Below the pieces are notes generated by a model that worked only from the letters and a program-made list of their open reading frames with translations, searched no databases and was not told the DNA's origin. Source: Mycobacterium sp. 852013-50091_SCH5140682 (GTDB lineage Bacteria; Actinomycetota; Actinomycetes; Mycobacteriales; Mycobacteriaceae). Taken from it: a DNA stretch of 64,000 nt. The stretch covers positions 1 to 64,000 of the forward strand of contig NZ_LZTB01000057.1 of assembly GCF_001665685.1 (NCBI RefSeq). Direction: 5' to 3'. Shown here piece by piece: positions 32,886-40,568 of the stretch (positions are counted from its first letter, which is position 1; the number at the start of each line of letters is the position of its first letter). The position numbers were made by a program, and so were the translations under genes.

Positions 32886-34084
32886 GCAGTGAATTCGGCC
32901 CCATGGTGCTCACCGCCGACCGCGAGTTGGCGTTGCTGCGGGAGCTCATCCAGGCCACCTCCAGCGGCCCCGGCGTCGAGCACCTCGCGGCTGCGGCGGC
33001 GCGGATGATCACCGCGGCCACCGCGACCGACGTGTGCTTCGTGCACGTGCTCGACGACTCCGACCGAGCCCTGACGCTGGCCGGCGCGACCCCACCCTTC
33101 GACGCCGAGGTCGGCAAGATCCGGCTACCGCTCGGCCAGGGCATCTCGGGGTGGGTGGCCAGCCATCGCGAGCCCGTGGTGATCAGCCACGACAAGGAGG
33201 CCGATCCGCGCTACCTGCCGTTCGAAACGCTGCGCGGACGGGATTTCACGTCGATGGTGTCTGTGCCGATGGAGACCGATCCGGGCGGCTTGGTGGGCGT
33301 GCTCAACGTGCACACCGTCAACCGCCGGGAGTTCGGCGAACGCGACGTGGAACTGCTGGTCGTGATCGGCCGGCTCATCGCCGGTGCGCTGCACCAGGCC
33401 CGCCTACACCGGCAGCTGGTGGCCCGCGAGCGGGCCCACGAGAATTTCGTCGAGCAGGTCATCGAGGCGCAGGAGATCGAGCGGCGCCGGCTCGCGGGCG
33501 ACATCCACGACGGCATCTCGCAGCGGCTGGTGACGCTGTCCTACCGGCTGGACGCCGCGGCCCGCGCCGTCGACGATCCCCGCGCGCTGGCCGAACAACT
33601 CGACAAGGCACGGGAACTGGTCGACCTGACCCTGCAGGAGGCCCGCGCCGCGATCAGCGGGCTGCGGCCACCGGTGCTCGACGACCTCGGCTTGGCGGGC
33701 GGTTTGGCCAGCCTGGCGCGGTCCATCCCCGGCATAGATCTCGAGGTCGAACTCGCCGAGACCCGGGTGCCCGACCACATCGAGCTGGCCCTCTACCGCA
33801 TCGCCCAGGAATGCCTGCAGAACGTGGTCAAGCACGCCGACGCCAGCCGGGCCCGGCTCACCTTCAGCTTGGACGACAACGTGGCGCGGCTCGAAATCGT
33901 CGACGACGGAAAAGGTTTCGACACGTTCGAGCATCCGCTGGGCAGCGACGAAATGGGCGGCTACGGGTTGCTCTCGATGGCTGAGCGCGCCGAGATCGTC
34001 GGTGGCCGGCTCAACATCCGGTCCCGGCCGGGCGCGGGAACGGCCGTCACCGCGACCATTCCGCTGCCCGCCGTGCTCGATTAG
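32882..34084 (+). CDS. GAF-domain sensor histidine kinase (NarS/DegS type)
   Basis: A 400-residue cytoplasmic kinase. A GAF domain spans about 25-170 (HVLDDSDRALTLAGATPP, LPLGQGISGWVASHREPVVI, SMVSVPMETDPGGLVGVLNVH). HisKA_3 dimerisation follows with the phospho-His in RRRLAGDIHDGISQRLVTLSYRL. HATPase_c has N-box IAQECLQNVVKHADASRA and G-boxes EIVDDGKGFD and GGYGLLSMAERAEIVGG. There is no membrane segment and no sign of a haem-binding GAF, so the ligand is open. Translationally coupled to the response regulator. Confidence 0.94.
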   Translation: MSSEFGPMVLTADRELALLRELIQATSSGPGVEHLAAAAARMITAATATDVCFVHVLDDSDRALTLAGATPPFDAEVGKIRLPLGQGISGWVASHREPVVISHDKEADPRYLPFETLRGRDFTSMVSVPMETDPGGLVGVLNVHTVNRREFGERDVELLVVIGRLIAGALHQARLHRQLVARERAHENFVEQVIEAQEIERRRLAGDIHDGISQRLVTLSYRLDAAARAVDDPRALAEQLDKARELVDLTLQEARAAISGLRPPVLDDLGLAGGLASLARSIPGIDLEVELAETRVPDHIELALYRIAQECLQNVVKHADASRARLTFSLDDNVARLEIVDDGKGFDTFEHPLGSDEMGGYGLLSMAERAEIVGGRLNIRSRPGAGTAVTATIPLPAVLD

Positions 34085-34086
34085 GC

Positions 34087-34140
34087 CCCCGCACGCGAGG
34101 AGGACAAGAAGTTCCCCGCACGCGAGGAGGACAAGAAGTT
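34087..34140. repeat. Two-copy 27-bp tandem direct repeat
   Basis: The 27-base unit (core GCACGCGAGGAGGACAAGAA) occurs at 34087-34113 and 34114-34140, essentially identical. It fills the gap between the kinase stop and the MarR stop. A 27-base unit is a multiple of three, but it lies outside both reading frames. It is a potential variable-number repeat. Confidence 0.85.
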
Positions 34141-34143
34141 CTT

Positions 34144-34647
34144 TCAGAAATCCCCGGAGTTGCGCCGCAGCGTCTCGATCGACGCCACCAACGCGCGGGA
34201 CTGTTCCGTGGACATCCCGACATCCCCGAACACCTGATCGTTGAGGGTCACGGTGGCTTCCTCGACGGTGGACCGCCCCAAGTCGGTGATCTGCACCAGG
34301 GTGGTGCGGCCGTCGGTGGGATGCGGTACGCGCTGCACCAACCCGTTGGCCTCCAGCCGGCGGATGGCGTGCGTGACGCTGGTGACGTGCACCTGCAGCC
34401 GGTCCGATGCCTTGGTGATGGGCAGCGCACCGGCCCTGCTGAACGCCAGCAGCCGCAGCAACTCGAAGCGCGAGAAACTCAGGTCGTAGGGCCGCAGCGC
34501 GGTCTCGACCCGGGCCAGGAGGATCTGGTGTGCGCGCATCACCGATGTCACCGCGACCATCCCGTCGGCCACGTCACCCCAGCCGGCGGCCTCCCAGTTG
34601 GCACGGGCCAATGCGATGGGATCACGCTTGTCCGGTGGTGAAGGCAC
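34144..34647 (-). CDS. MarR-family regulator (Rv0737-like)
   Basis: A 167-residue winged-helix regulator. Core: RFELLRLLAFSRAGALPITKASDRLQVHVTSVTHAIRRLEANGLVQRVPHPTDGRTTLVQITDLG, covering helix-turn-helix and wing. It starts 51 bases after the end of the aminotransferase gene and reads the same way, so it is probably the last gene of the SigL-driven operon. In M. tuberculosis a MarR gene (Rv0737) lies next to rslA; here four enzyme genes stand between. It could sense the product of those enzymes. Confidence 0.9.
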   Translation of the reverse strand: MPSPPDKRDPIALARANWEAAGWGDVADGMVAVTSVMRAHQILLARVETALRPYDLSFSRFELLRLLAFSRAGALPITKASDRLQVHVTSVTHAIRRLEANGLVQRVPHPTDGRTTLVQITDLGRSTVEEATVTLNDQVFGDVGMSTEQSRALVASIETLRRNSGDF

Positions 34648-34698
34648 GCTTCTTCATACCGCATCACCGCTGCCTGCGGTGCGAACAGCGCGGCGAAC

Positions 34699-35733
34699 TC
34701 AGCGCATCGCCGTGCGCACCGCTCGCAGCACTGCCCGTGTCGACTCTCGCGCCCCCACTGTGATGCGCACACCGCCGTCGGGATAGTGCCTGACCTGCAG
34801 GCCTGCCCCGTCGAACACGGCCTGCCAGCGCCGCTCGCAGGCGGGTAGGTAGACGAAGTTGGCCTGCCCTTCGGTGGTGTAGAGACCCATCGACCGCAAC
34901 CGCAGCTGCAGGTATCGCCGCTCGGCGGTGATCAACCGAATCCGCTGTCGGAGTTGGCTTTCCGCGTCGTAGGAGGCTGCGACTGCCACGAGCCCACTCA
35001 GCGGGGTGCCGAACGGCAGTTGCATGGACCACAGCGTGCGACCCAGATCCGGAGCGCAGAAGCCGTAGCCGACCCGCAGCCCGGCCAGCCCGTAGGCCTT
35101 CGAAAACGTCCGTACCACCACCACATTGCCGAACCGGCGGACCAAGCTCGGCGCATCGATGCGGTGTTCGTCGGACAGGAACTCGACGTAGGCCTCGTCG
35201 AGCAGCACGACGGTGTCCCGCGGTACACGGGCGAGGAACCGTTCGATGTCGGCGGCGGGTTCGACAGTTCCGGTGGGGTTGTGTGGTCGGCACACGATCA
35301 CCACCCTGGCCTTCTCGGCGGCCTCTGCCATGGCGTCGAGATCGTGATGGCCGTGCCGGTCGAGCGGCACCGTCACCGACCGTAACCGGGCCATTTGCGC
35401 GAAGATCGGAAATCCGTCGAAGGTCGGCGCCGCCATCACGATGGTGTCTCCCGGACTGCTGACCGCGTGCAGCACCTGCATCGTGACGCCCGTCGCGCCG
35501 GACCCGATGATCACCTGCGACTCCCGCACCCCGACGTGCCCGGCGATCAGCGACCGCAGCCGCTGGGGCAGGAACTCGGGGTACCGGTTGGCGCTGTCGA
35601 TCGAGGCAGCCATCGCCGACCGCACCGCAGGCAACGGCGGAAAAGGATATTCGTTGAGCGACAACGCCAACGGGTTGACCGCATCGGGTATCGAGCCGAC
35701 CACGCCGCGCAGCGCAGCGGGTGGTGTGGCCAT
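34699..35733 (-). CDS. HisC-like PLP aminotransferase (fold type I)
   Basis: A 344-residue class I/II aminotransferase. Landmarks: LSLNEYPFPPLP, GSGATGVTMQVLHAV (cofactor phosphate region), CRPHNPTGTVEP, LLDEAYVEF, and RTFSKAYGLAGLRVGYG with Lys-212 as the Schiff-base lysine. It resembles histidinol-phosphate aminotransferase, but the location in a four-enzyme operon argues for a specialised amine-forming or amine-removing step rather than histidine synthesis. ATG 35733 overlaps the stop of the KASIII-like gene (TGATG), so translation is coupled. Substrate unknown. Confidence 0.88.
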   Translation of the reverse strand: MATPPAALRGVVGSIPDAVNPLALSLNEYPFPPLPAVRSAMAASIDSANRYPEFLPQRLRSLIAGHVGVRESQVIIGSGATGVTMQVLHAVSSPGDTIVMAAPTFDGFPIFAQMARLRSVTVPLDRHGHHDLDAMAEAAEKARVVIVCRPHNPTGTVEPAADIERFLARVPRDTVVLLDEAYVEFLSDEHRIDAPSLVRRFGNVVVVRTFSKAYGLAGLRVGYGFCAPDLGRTLWSMQLPFGTPLSGLVAVAASYDAESQLRQRIRLITAERRYLQLRLRSMGLYTTEGQANFVYLPACERRWQAVFDGAGLQVRHYPDGGVRITVGARESTRAVLRAVRTAMR

Positions 35734-36770
35734 CAGTTGCGTCCGCCCCAGCAGATGGCAGCCGCCCCGGCGAAGTCGCCGGCATGCGCGAACGCCGCCA
35801 TCAACACCGTGTCCCCCGACTCGATCCGCCCGGTGCTCACCGCACGGTCGAAGTTCACCGGAATGCCTGCGGCGAAAAGGTTTCCGCATTCGTCGAAAGT
35901 ATCGACGTGCCTCGATTGGGGCAGCTCCAGTGCGTCGCGCCAATTCCGCAGGAACGCCCGGTTGGGCTGGTTGGTCACCAGCAGGTCGATATCCTTGGGC
36001 TGCACTCCGATTCGGTCACACACCGCGTAGGACACCTCGGGCACCTGGCGGTTGCCTCGGGCGAGCACCTTGGTGATCTTGCTCTCGGTGAACCCGATGC
36101 ACCCCTCTCCCGGGCCTGCCTCCCACCACTTGCGGGGCGGATCGACTGCGATCGTCATGTCACCGGCGAACTCGCCGTAGGTGCGGCACTCCACGTCCAG
36201 GATCGGTGACACATCTGACAGCGCAACCAGACCCACCGCGGCCCCGTCGCCTGGCACTGCGGACTGAGCCTTACGCCGGATGGTCTCCTGGTCGAAGATC
36301 TGGCCCGCGGCGTTCTGCGCGACGGCGATCAGCGCGCTGCGGCCTTCACCGGAGGCCAGCAGGTTGCGAGCCAGCTTGAGCCCGAGCACGAACGCCGCGC
36401 AGCCACCGTTGTGCAGGTCGATCACCCAGTTCGGTTTCATACCAAGGCGATACGCCATGCCGCCACCACCGCCGTAGAACGGCATGTCGGGCATCTGGGT
36501 GTGCGTGATGAGGATGTCGGCGCCGGTCACCGCATCTTGGCCGTGCCGGTCGATGAGCCCCGCAGCGGCGCGTTCGACCATGTCGATGGCGGTCTCGTCG
36601 GGGGCCACGTGGTGCCGAAACCGGGGCGCCCGGAACATGAGATTGTCTCGCAGCTCGTCGGATTCGGCGAACTGTGCGTAGTATTCGGCGCCGATCGGTT
36701 CCCCCGGCAGGTAGGTCGACACGTCCAGCAGGGAGACGGTCTTGGTTGCTGCGCTCATCGTCATGCTCAT
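35733..36770 (-). CDS. KASIII-like thiolase-fold enzyme with His-to-Asn change
   Basis: A 345-residue 3-oxoacyl-ACP synthase III-like protein. The nucleophile Cys-124 lies in DLHNGGCAAFVLGLKLA. The motif that is normally HQAN reads TNQPN here (Asn-267), so the catalytic His is replaced. The late Asn is kept (Asn-297 in ECGNLFAAGIP). A Cys-Asn-Asn triad is not expected for ordinary decarboxylating condensation; acyl transfer or head-to-head condensation is possible. The ATG at 36770 overlaps the SRPBCC stop (ATGA). Part of the compact SigL-promoter operon. Confidence 0.85.
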   Translation of the reverse strand: MSMTMSAATKTVSLLDVSTYLPGEPIGAEYYAQFAESDELRDNLMFRAPRFRHHVAPDETAIDMVERAAAGLIDRHGQDAVTGADILITHTQMPDMPFYGGGGGMAYRLGMKPNWVIDLHNGGCAAFVLGLKLARNLLASGEGRSALIAVAQNAAGQIFDQETIRRKAQSAVPGDGAAVGLVALSDVSPILDVECRTYGEFAGDMTIAVDPPRKWWEAGPGEGCIGFTESKITKVLARGNRQVPEVSYAVCDRIGVQPKDIDLLVTNQPNRAFLRNWRDALELPQSRHVDTFDECGNLFAAGIPVNFDRAVSTGRIESGDTVLMAAFAHAGDFAGAAAICWGGRN

Positions 36771-37447
36771 TTCATCCAGGCCGGGGTGACCGGCAGGCCG
36801 TTGCGGTGCCGGTACTCGGCGATCGCTTTGAGGTTGTGCAGTTCGAGCAGATGACCGGCCCCGAACATGTCCCAGAAGTCGCCGACCCACACCGGGCGTC
36901 CGGGTGGTGCGGTCTCCGGGTACGGGTTGTTGTCGTAGAACGGGTGATGGCAATTCGTCCACAGCACAACAGATCCCGGCTTGTCCAGCACCACCTGGGC
37001 GTCGACGATGCGCATCAGGTAGATCATCCACAGGTGCTTGCCCTGATCCCACGCACAGTGGTAGTCGACGGTCAGCGCCTCGCGGTTGGCCACGGTGCGG
37101 GTGTAGATCTCGCTTCCCGGCCCGGTCGGTCCGGCACCGAGCCGGTCATAGGCCAGCCACAAGCCCGGTTCGTCGGTGGTGGTGAATCCGCGCAGACTGT
37201 ACGTCCACTCCTCCAGGCTGCGGGTGTCCGACAGATAGTCGAACAATTCCTCTGGGGGGCAATCGATGTAGTCGTTGACGGTGCAGTACTCGCCGAACAC
37301 CTCGTCGTGCGGGTACACCGACCGCATCATCTCCATGATGATCGGCGTGGCCTGCTCCTTCGGTGAGGTTTCGATCCGGATCAGCCCGTCCATGGCTTCG
37401 GGGGTGCCCCGGTGGGCGGTGATGTCATCGAGCGCGGGCAGCGACAT
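36767..37447 (-). CDS. SRPBCC (START/cyclase-like) domain protein
   Basis: A 226-residue soluble protein with the look of a polyketide-cyclase/START-like helix-grip fold: a beta-rich middle (VNDYIDCPPEELFDYLSDTRSLEEW) with a long C-terminal helix (LLELHNLKAIAEYRHRNG). The segment CHHPFYDNNP adds His and Asp residues that could bind metal or substrate. ATG 37447 is preceded by GAGGAG with an 8-base spacer and lies inside the end of the TPP-enzyme gene (23-base overlap). In biosynthetic operons such proteins often bind or cyclise intermediates; the function here is unknown. Confidence 0.75.
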   Translation of the reverse strand: MSLPALDDITAHRGTPEAMDGLIRIETSPKEQATPIIMEMMRSVYPHDEVFGEYCTVNDYIDCPPEELFDYLSDTRSLEEWTYSLRGFTTTDEPGLWLAYDRLGAGPTGPGSEIYTRTVANREALTVDYHCAWDQGKHLWMIYLMRIVDAQVVLDKPGSVVLWTNCHHPFYDNNPYPETAPPGRPVWVGDFWDMFGAGHLLELHNLKAIAEYRHRNGLPVTPAWMK

Positions 37448-39134
37448 GGGTTTTGTTCTCCTCGGTGTGCGTTGTGGCGGGTTTGTTGAGAAAGGCTGCG
37501 AACGGAGGGATTTCATCGGCAGAGCATTCGATGCTGATGACTGAAGGACCGTCGTCGTCGAGCGCCAGTTGCAGTGCGGCGGGCAATTGCCCAAGGTCGT
37601 CGACGCCGAGTGCGGTGAGCCCCGGGAACATCGCGGCCAGACCGGGTCCCAGGTGACTGGGCCCGAACCGGTTGTAGCTGTAGCGGTCCCCGTAGAACGT
37701 CTGCTCGCGGGTCACGCACATGGCGTGCGCATGGTTGTCGAACAGCAGGAAGGTGATCGGTAACCGGTACTGCAGGGCGGTGTGAATCTCCATGCCGTGC
37801 ATGAAGAATGACCCGTCGCCGGCGATGACGACGGTGCGCCCGCCCCTGGCGAAGGTCATCCCGATGCCTGCGCCGAAGCTGTACCCCATCCCACCCATGC
37901 CGAGCGCGACGACGAAACGGCCGTCACGCCGGGCAGGCAGGTAGTGGATGGCCGACGCCCCGATATTGCCGGCATCGACGACGATGTCGGTGCCTGCCGG
38001 TAGGACATCGTCGAGCACCGCCATCGCATCGCGGTACCGGACGCCGGGGCCGTGGTACGGCGGCGGCCGTAACTCGCTGCGCAGCACCGTATCCGGGACC
38101 CGGACGTGGGCGGGTCTGCCGTGGCCCGACAGTGCTTGGGTCAACAGGGCCAGCGATCCACGTAGATCGTCGGCGTGCACATGGGTGCACGGCAGGTATG
38201 GTTCGGCCGAACCGATCGAGTAGGTCGGCACCGTGCCCAGCACGTCGTCGAGACCGGCCCGCGCGGTAACGGTCATCCGCGTGCCGACCAGCAGGCACAG
38301 CGCGCTGCGCGCCGCGGCGGTGGCGACACCGGGGTGACCCATCACGCCGGATACCCCTAGCGCAGAGGACGATCCGAGGCCAGGAGTGCCTGCGACGTCC
38401 TTGGCGTCGGGCACCGTCGCGATGCGCGCGCGCAGGGTGGCCCGCAACCGCTCGAGCTCGGCTCTCGCGTCATCCCTGGCCACCTGCTCACCGGCGATGA
38501 TGGTGATCGGTCCAACCGCATCCCGCAACGCCGCGGCGAGTGGACCGGGATCGGAAAGCTGTGCGCGCACGTGCATTCCGTTCAGCTTGCCGTTGGCGGG
38601 TTCACCCAGATCGGCCTGTTGGATGTCCTTGGGCAGCAGCAGCACGGCCGGTCCGCCGGTGCGGGCCGCCGCCAGCGCCTCGGGCAGGGCCGTGAGAATG
38701 TCTCGGGCACTGACCACTCTGCGGCAGTACACGGACACCGCCGAGAACAGGGCCTCGGCGTCCAGTGCGCCGTTGCGTCCGCTGGTGTCCTGGAAGGACC
38801 CGCGTCCGTCCAAGGGCGTCGGGGCCTGACCGATCAAGGCCAGTACCGGAACTCGGCTGGCCAGTGACTCTCCCAGGCCCGGCACGGTGTTCAGGCAACC
38901 GCCACCCGATGTGGCGGCGACCACACCGATCCCCGCCCCGCTGCGGCTGTAGCCGTCAGCCATTGCGGCCGCGGAGAATTCATGCTTGGCCAGTACCGCG
39001 GTGATGTCGTCACGAAAGTGTGCCGCATCGTAGAGATCTTCGATGTTGGCGCCGTCGACGCCGAAGATGTGGGTGACCCCGCTCGCCGCCAGGTGGCCGA
39101 CGATGTGATCGACCACTCGGTGCCTGCTGGCCAT
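37425..39134 (-). CDS. ThDP-dependent enzyme of the acetolactate-synthase/decarboxylase family
   Basis: A 569-residue three-domain thiamine-diphosphate enzyme. The PYR domain carries the cofactor-activating Glu-52 (AVLAKHEFSAAAMADGYSR). The middle domain follows, then a PP domain with the metal motif VIAGDGSFFMHGMEIHTALQYR leading to LLFDNHAHAM. It resembles acetolactate synthase and benzoylformate-type decarboxylases but lacks clear FAD-binding signatures, and no ilvN-like small subunit is nearby. First gene of the operon, 30 bases downstream of a perfect SigL-type -10. It probably decarboxylates or ligates a 2-oxo acid for the following enzymes. Confidence 0.88.
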   Translation of the reverse strand: MASRHRVVDHIVGHLAASGVTHIFGVDGANIEDLYDAAHFRDDITAVLAKHEFSAAAMADGYSRSGAGIGVVAATSGGGCLNTVPGLGESLASRVPVLALIGQAPTPLDGRGSFQDTSGRNGALDAEALFSAVSVYCRRVVSARDILTALPEALAAARTGGPAVLLLPKDIQQADLGEPANGKLNGMHVRAQLSDPGPLAAALRDAVGPITIIAGEQVARDDARAELERLRATLRARIATVPDAKDVAGTPGLGSSSALGVSGVMGHPGVATAAARSALCLLVGTRMTVTARAGLDDVLGTVPTYSIGSAEPYLPCTHVHADDLRGSLALLTQALSGHGRPAHVRVPDTVLRSELRPPPYHGPGVRYRDAMAVLDDVLPAGTDIVVDAGNIGASAIHYLPARRDGRFVVALGMGGMGYSFGAGIGMTFARGGRTVVIAGDGSFFMHGMEIHTALQYRLPITFLLFDNHAHAMCVTREQTFYGDRYSYNRFGPSHLGPGLAAMFPGLTALGVDDLGQLPAALQLALDDDGPSVISIECSADEIPPFAAFLNKPATTHTEENKTHVAARAR

Positions 39135-39163
39135 ATTCCACCTGCCTTCCGGTTCTGCCTAGT

Positions 39164-39191
39164 GACACGGCCCGGGAGGGGGCGCGGTTCA
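39164..39191 (-). promoter_or_regulatory. SigL-type promoter of the TPP/KASIII operon
   Basis: On the minus strand TGAACC (39191-39186), 16 bases, CGTGTC (39169-39164). This equals the mycobacterial SigL consensus as I recall it, with the same spacer length as the sigL promoter. The expected transcript would start about 20 bases before ATG 39134. Confidence 0.8.
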
Positions 39192-39204
39192 CCGGCAGCC
39201 GGAT

Positions 39205-39939
39205 TTACAGGGTTTTCTCAAGTAAGACTTTTCCGTCGGGCGACGAAACCATTTGCACCGCAGCGATTTCGTTGATCGGCAACGTCGTGTTTCCGCTGGG
39301 TAGGGCGGTTGCGCCGGACAATCCGAGCCATGTCGCGACCTCGGTGTGAGTCCCGTCACGGCCGACCACCACCATGCCGAGGTTCTGCGGCGGCGCGTCC
39401 TTCTTGCCCCAGTCGCCGTAGGTGCATGCCATGTCGATGCGCGTGCCCCACGCGTAGCTGCTCAGCGCGATGCTGGCATTGATCGGGGTCTCCGCCACCT
39501 TCGCCATCTGGAGCATCTCAGCGGTCTGCTGCTGCGCAGTGCCGGTGTGCAGACCGAACGTCTCGGGGCGGATCGCGACGACGAGACCGACTGCCAGCAG
39601 CGCAGCCGCCAACCCGACCGCGGCCGAGGTCACCCACCGGGACCGGCGCCGGCGCCAGCTGACTTTCGCGAGCACCGACTCCAACACTTCGGGCCGAAGC
39701 GGTGGATCGGGCTGCTCCTCATCGAGCGCACGCACATCGTCGAAGTCGAGCAGGGCGAGCAGGGCGGGCATGCCGCTCAGCTCGGCGACAGCTGCACGGC
39801 AGCGCTCGCATCCCGCCAGATGGCCTTCGTACTCGCGGCGCTCGGTGCTCGTCAATGAGCCGAGGACATAGGCCGCGTCCCAGGTCAGGTAGCGGTCGCC
39901 GTCCACAGGATCAATGCGGGGTACACCGAACTGCGTCAT
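39205..39939 (-). CDS. rslA: Zinc anti-sigma factor RslA
   Basis: A 244-residue membrane anti-sigma factor. The N-terminal ZAS domain has His-40, Cys-44 and Cys-47 in YEGHLAGCERC, which hold zinc and sense oxidation. One transmembrane helix (about 103-123, VTSAAVGLAAALLAVGLVVAI) leads to an extracytoplasmic RskA-like domain. It holds SigL inactive until redox or envelope signals release it. It overlaps sigL by 4 bases (ATGA), the normal sigma/anti-sigma arrangement, and corresponds to Rv0736. Confidence 0.93.
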   Translation of the reverse strand: MTQFGVPRIDPVDGDRYLTWDAAYVLGSLTSTERREYEGHLAGCERCRAAVAELSGMPALLALLDFDDVRALDEEQPDPPLRPEVLESVLAKVSWRRRRSRWVTSAAVGLAAALLAVGLVVAIRPETFGLHTGTAQQQTAEMLQMAKVAETPINASIALSSYAWGTRIDMACTYGDWGKKDAPPQNLGMVVVGRDGTHTEVATWLGLSGATALPSGNTTLPINEIAAVQMVSSPDGKVLLEKTL

Positions 39940-40451
39940 CGTGTCACCCCCATTTCTTGTAGGTTGAGTCGTAGTGCGCGAACGGCGTAATGCAGCCGCG
40001 ACTTCACAGTGCCCTCGGGTATCTGAAGGTCGGCCGCGATCTGCGTGGTGGTCCAGCCCTGGTAATAGGCGCGACGCACCACGGCCCGATGCTCGTCGGA
40101 CAGTTGACTGAGTGCGGTGCTCAGCAACAACCGGTCCAATGCGGTGTCCACCTGGTCGGGGGCGGCGTGGTCGGCCACCAGTTCTGGGTCCGGAACACCC
40201 GTCTCGTTGCGGAACCGGGCGCTGCGGCGTTCATCGATAATCATGTTCCGCGCGACCGTGAACAGCCAAGCCCTCGCCGACCGATCGGTGTCCGCGGTGA
40301 CATCGGGATGTCGCCACGCTCGCAGCAGCGTCTCCTGTACCACGTCCTCGGCGCGCGCCTGATCGCCGGTGAGACGCAGCGCGTACCGCCACAAGGCCGC
40401 GGCATGCTCATCGTAGAGCCCCCGCATCATGGCGGCCTCCGGATCGTCCAT
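39936..40451 (-). CDS. sigL: ECF sigma factor SigL
   Basis: A 171-residue ECF sigma factor with region 2 (YALRLTGDQARAEDVVQETLLRAWRHP, the -10-binding part) and region 4 (STALSQLSDEHRAVVRRAYYQGWTTTQIAADLQIPEGTVKSRLHYAVRALR, the -35-binding helix-turn-helix). The position between map and rslA matches Rv0735. A SigL-like promoter lies just upstream, implying autoregulation. Transcribed on the minus strand and coupled to rslA. Likely controls the adjacent enzyme operon. Confidence 0.95.
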   Translation of the reverse strand: MDDPEAAMMRGLYDEHAAALWRYALRLTGDQARAEDVVQETLLRAWRHPDVTADTDRSARAWLFTVARNMIIDERRSARFRNETGVPDPELVADHAAPDQVDTALDRLLLSTALSQLSDEHRAVVRRAYYQGWTTTQIAADLQIPEGTVKSRLHYAVRALRLNLQEMGVTR

Positions 40452-40469
40452 TAACCAACCTCCGTCTTA

Positions 40470-40497
40470 GATACGACGTTGGTGGTGATCCAGTTCA
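40470..40497 (-). promoter_or_regulatory. Autoregulatory SigL-type promoter of sigL-rslA
   Basis: On the minus strand TGAACT (40497-40492), 16 bases, CGTATC (40475-40470), ending 18 bases before ATG 40451. It differs from TGAACC/CGTGTC by one base in each hexamer and has the same spacer as the promoter at 39164-39191. Confidence 0.7.
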
Positions 40498-40568
40498 ATT
40501 AGACCTTTGCGCCCGCAGGTGCGCGACGATTCGGGAAACATCGCGCCGGACGATTGCTGAAGCGGAAA

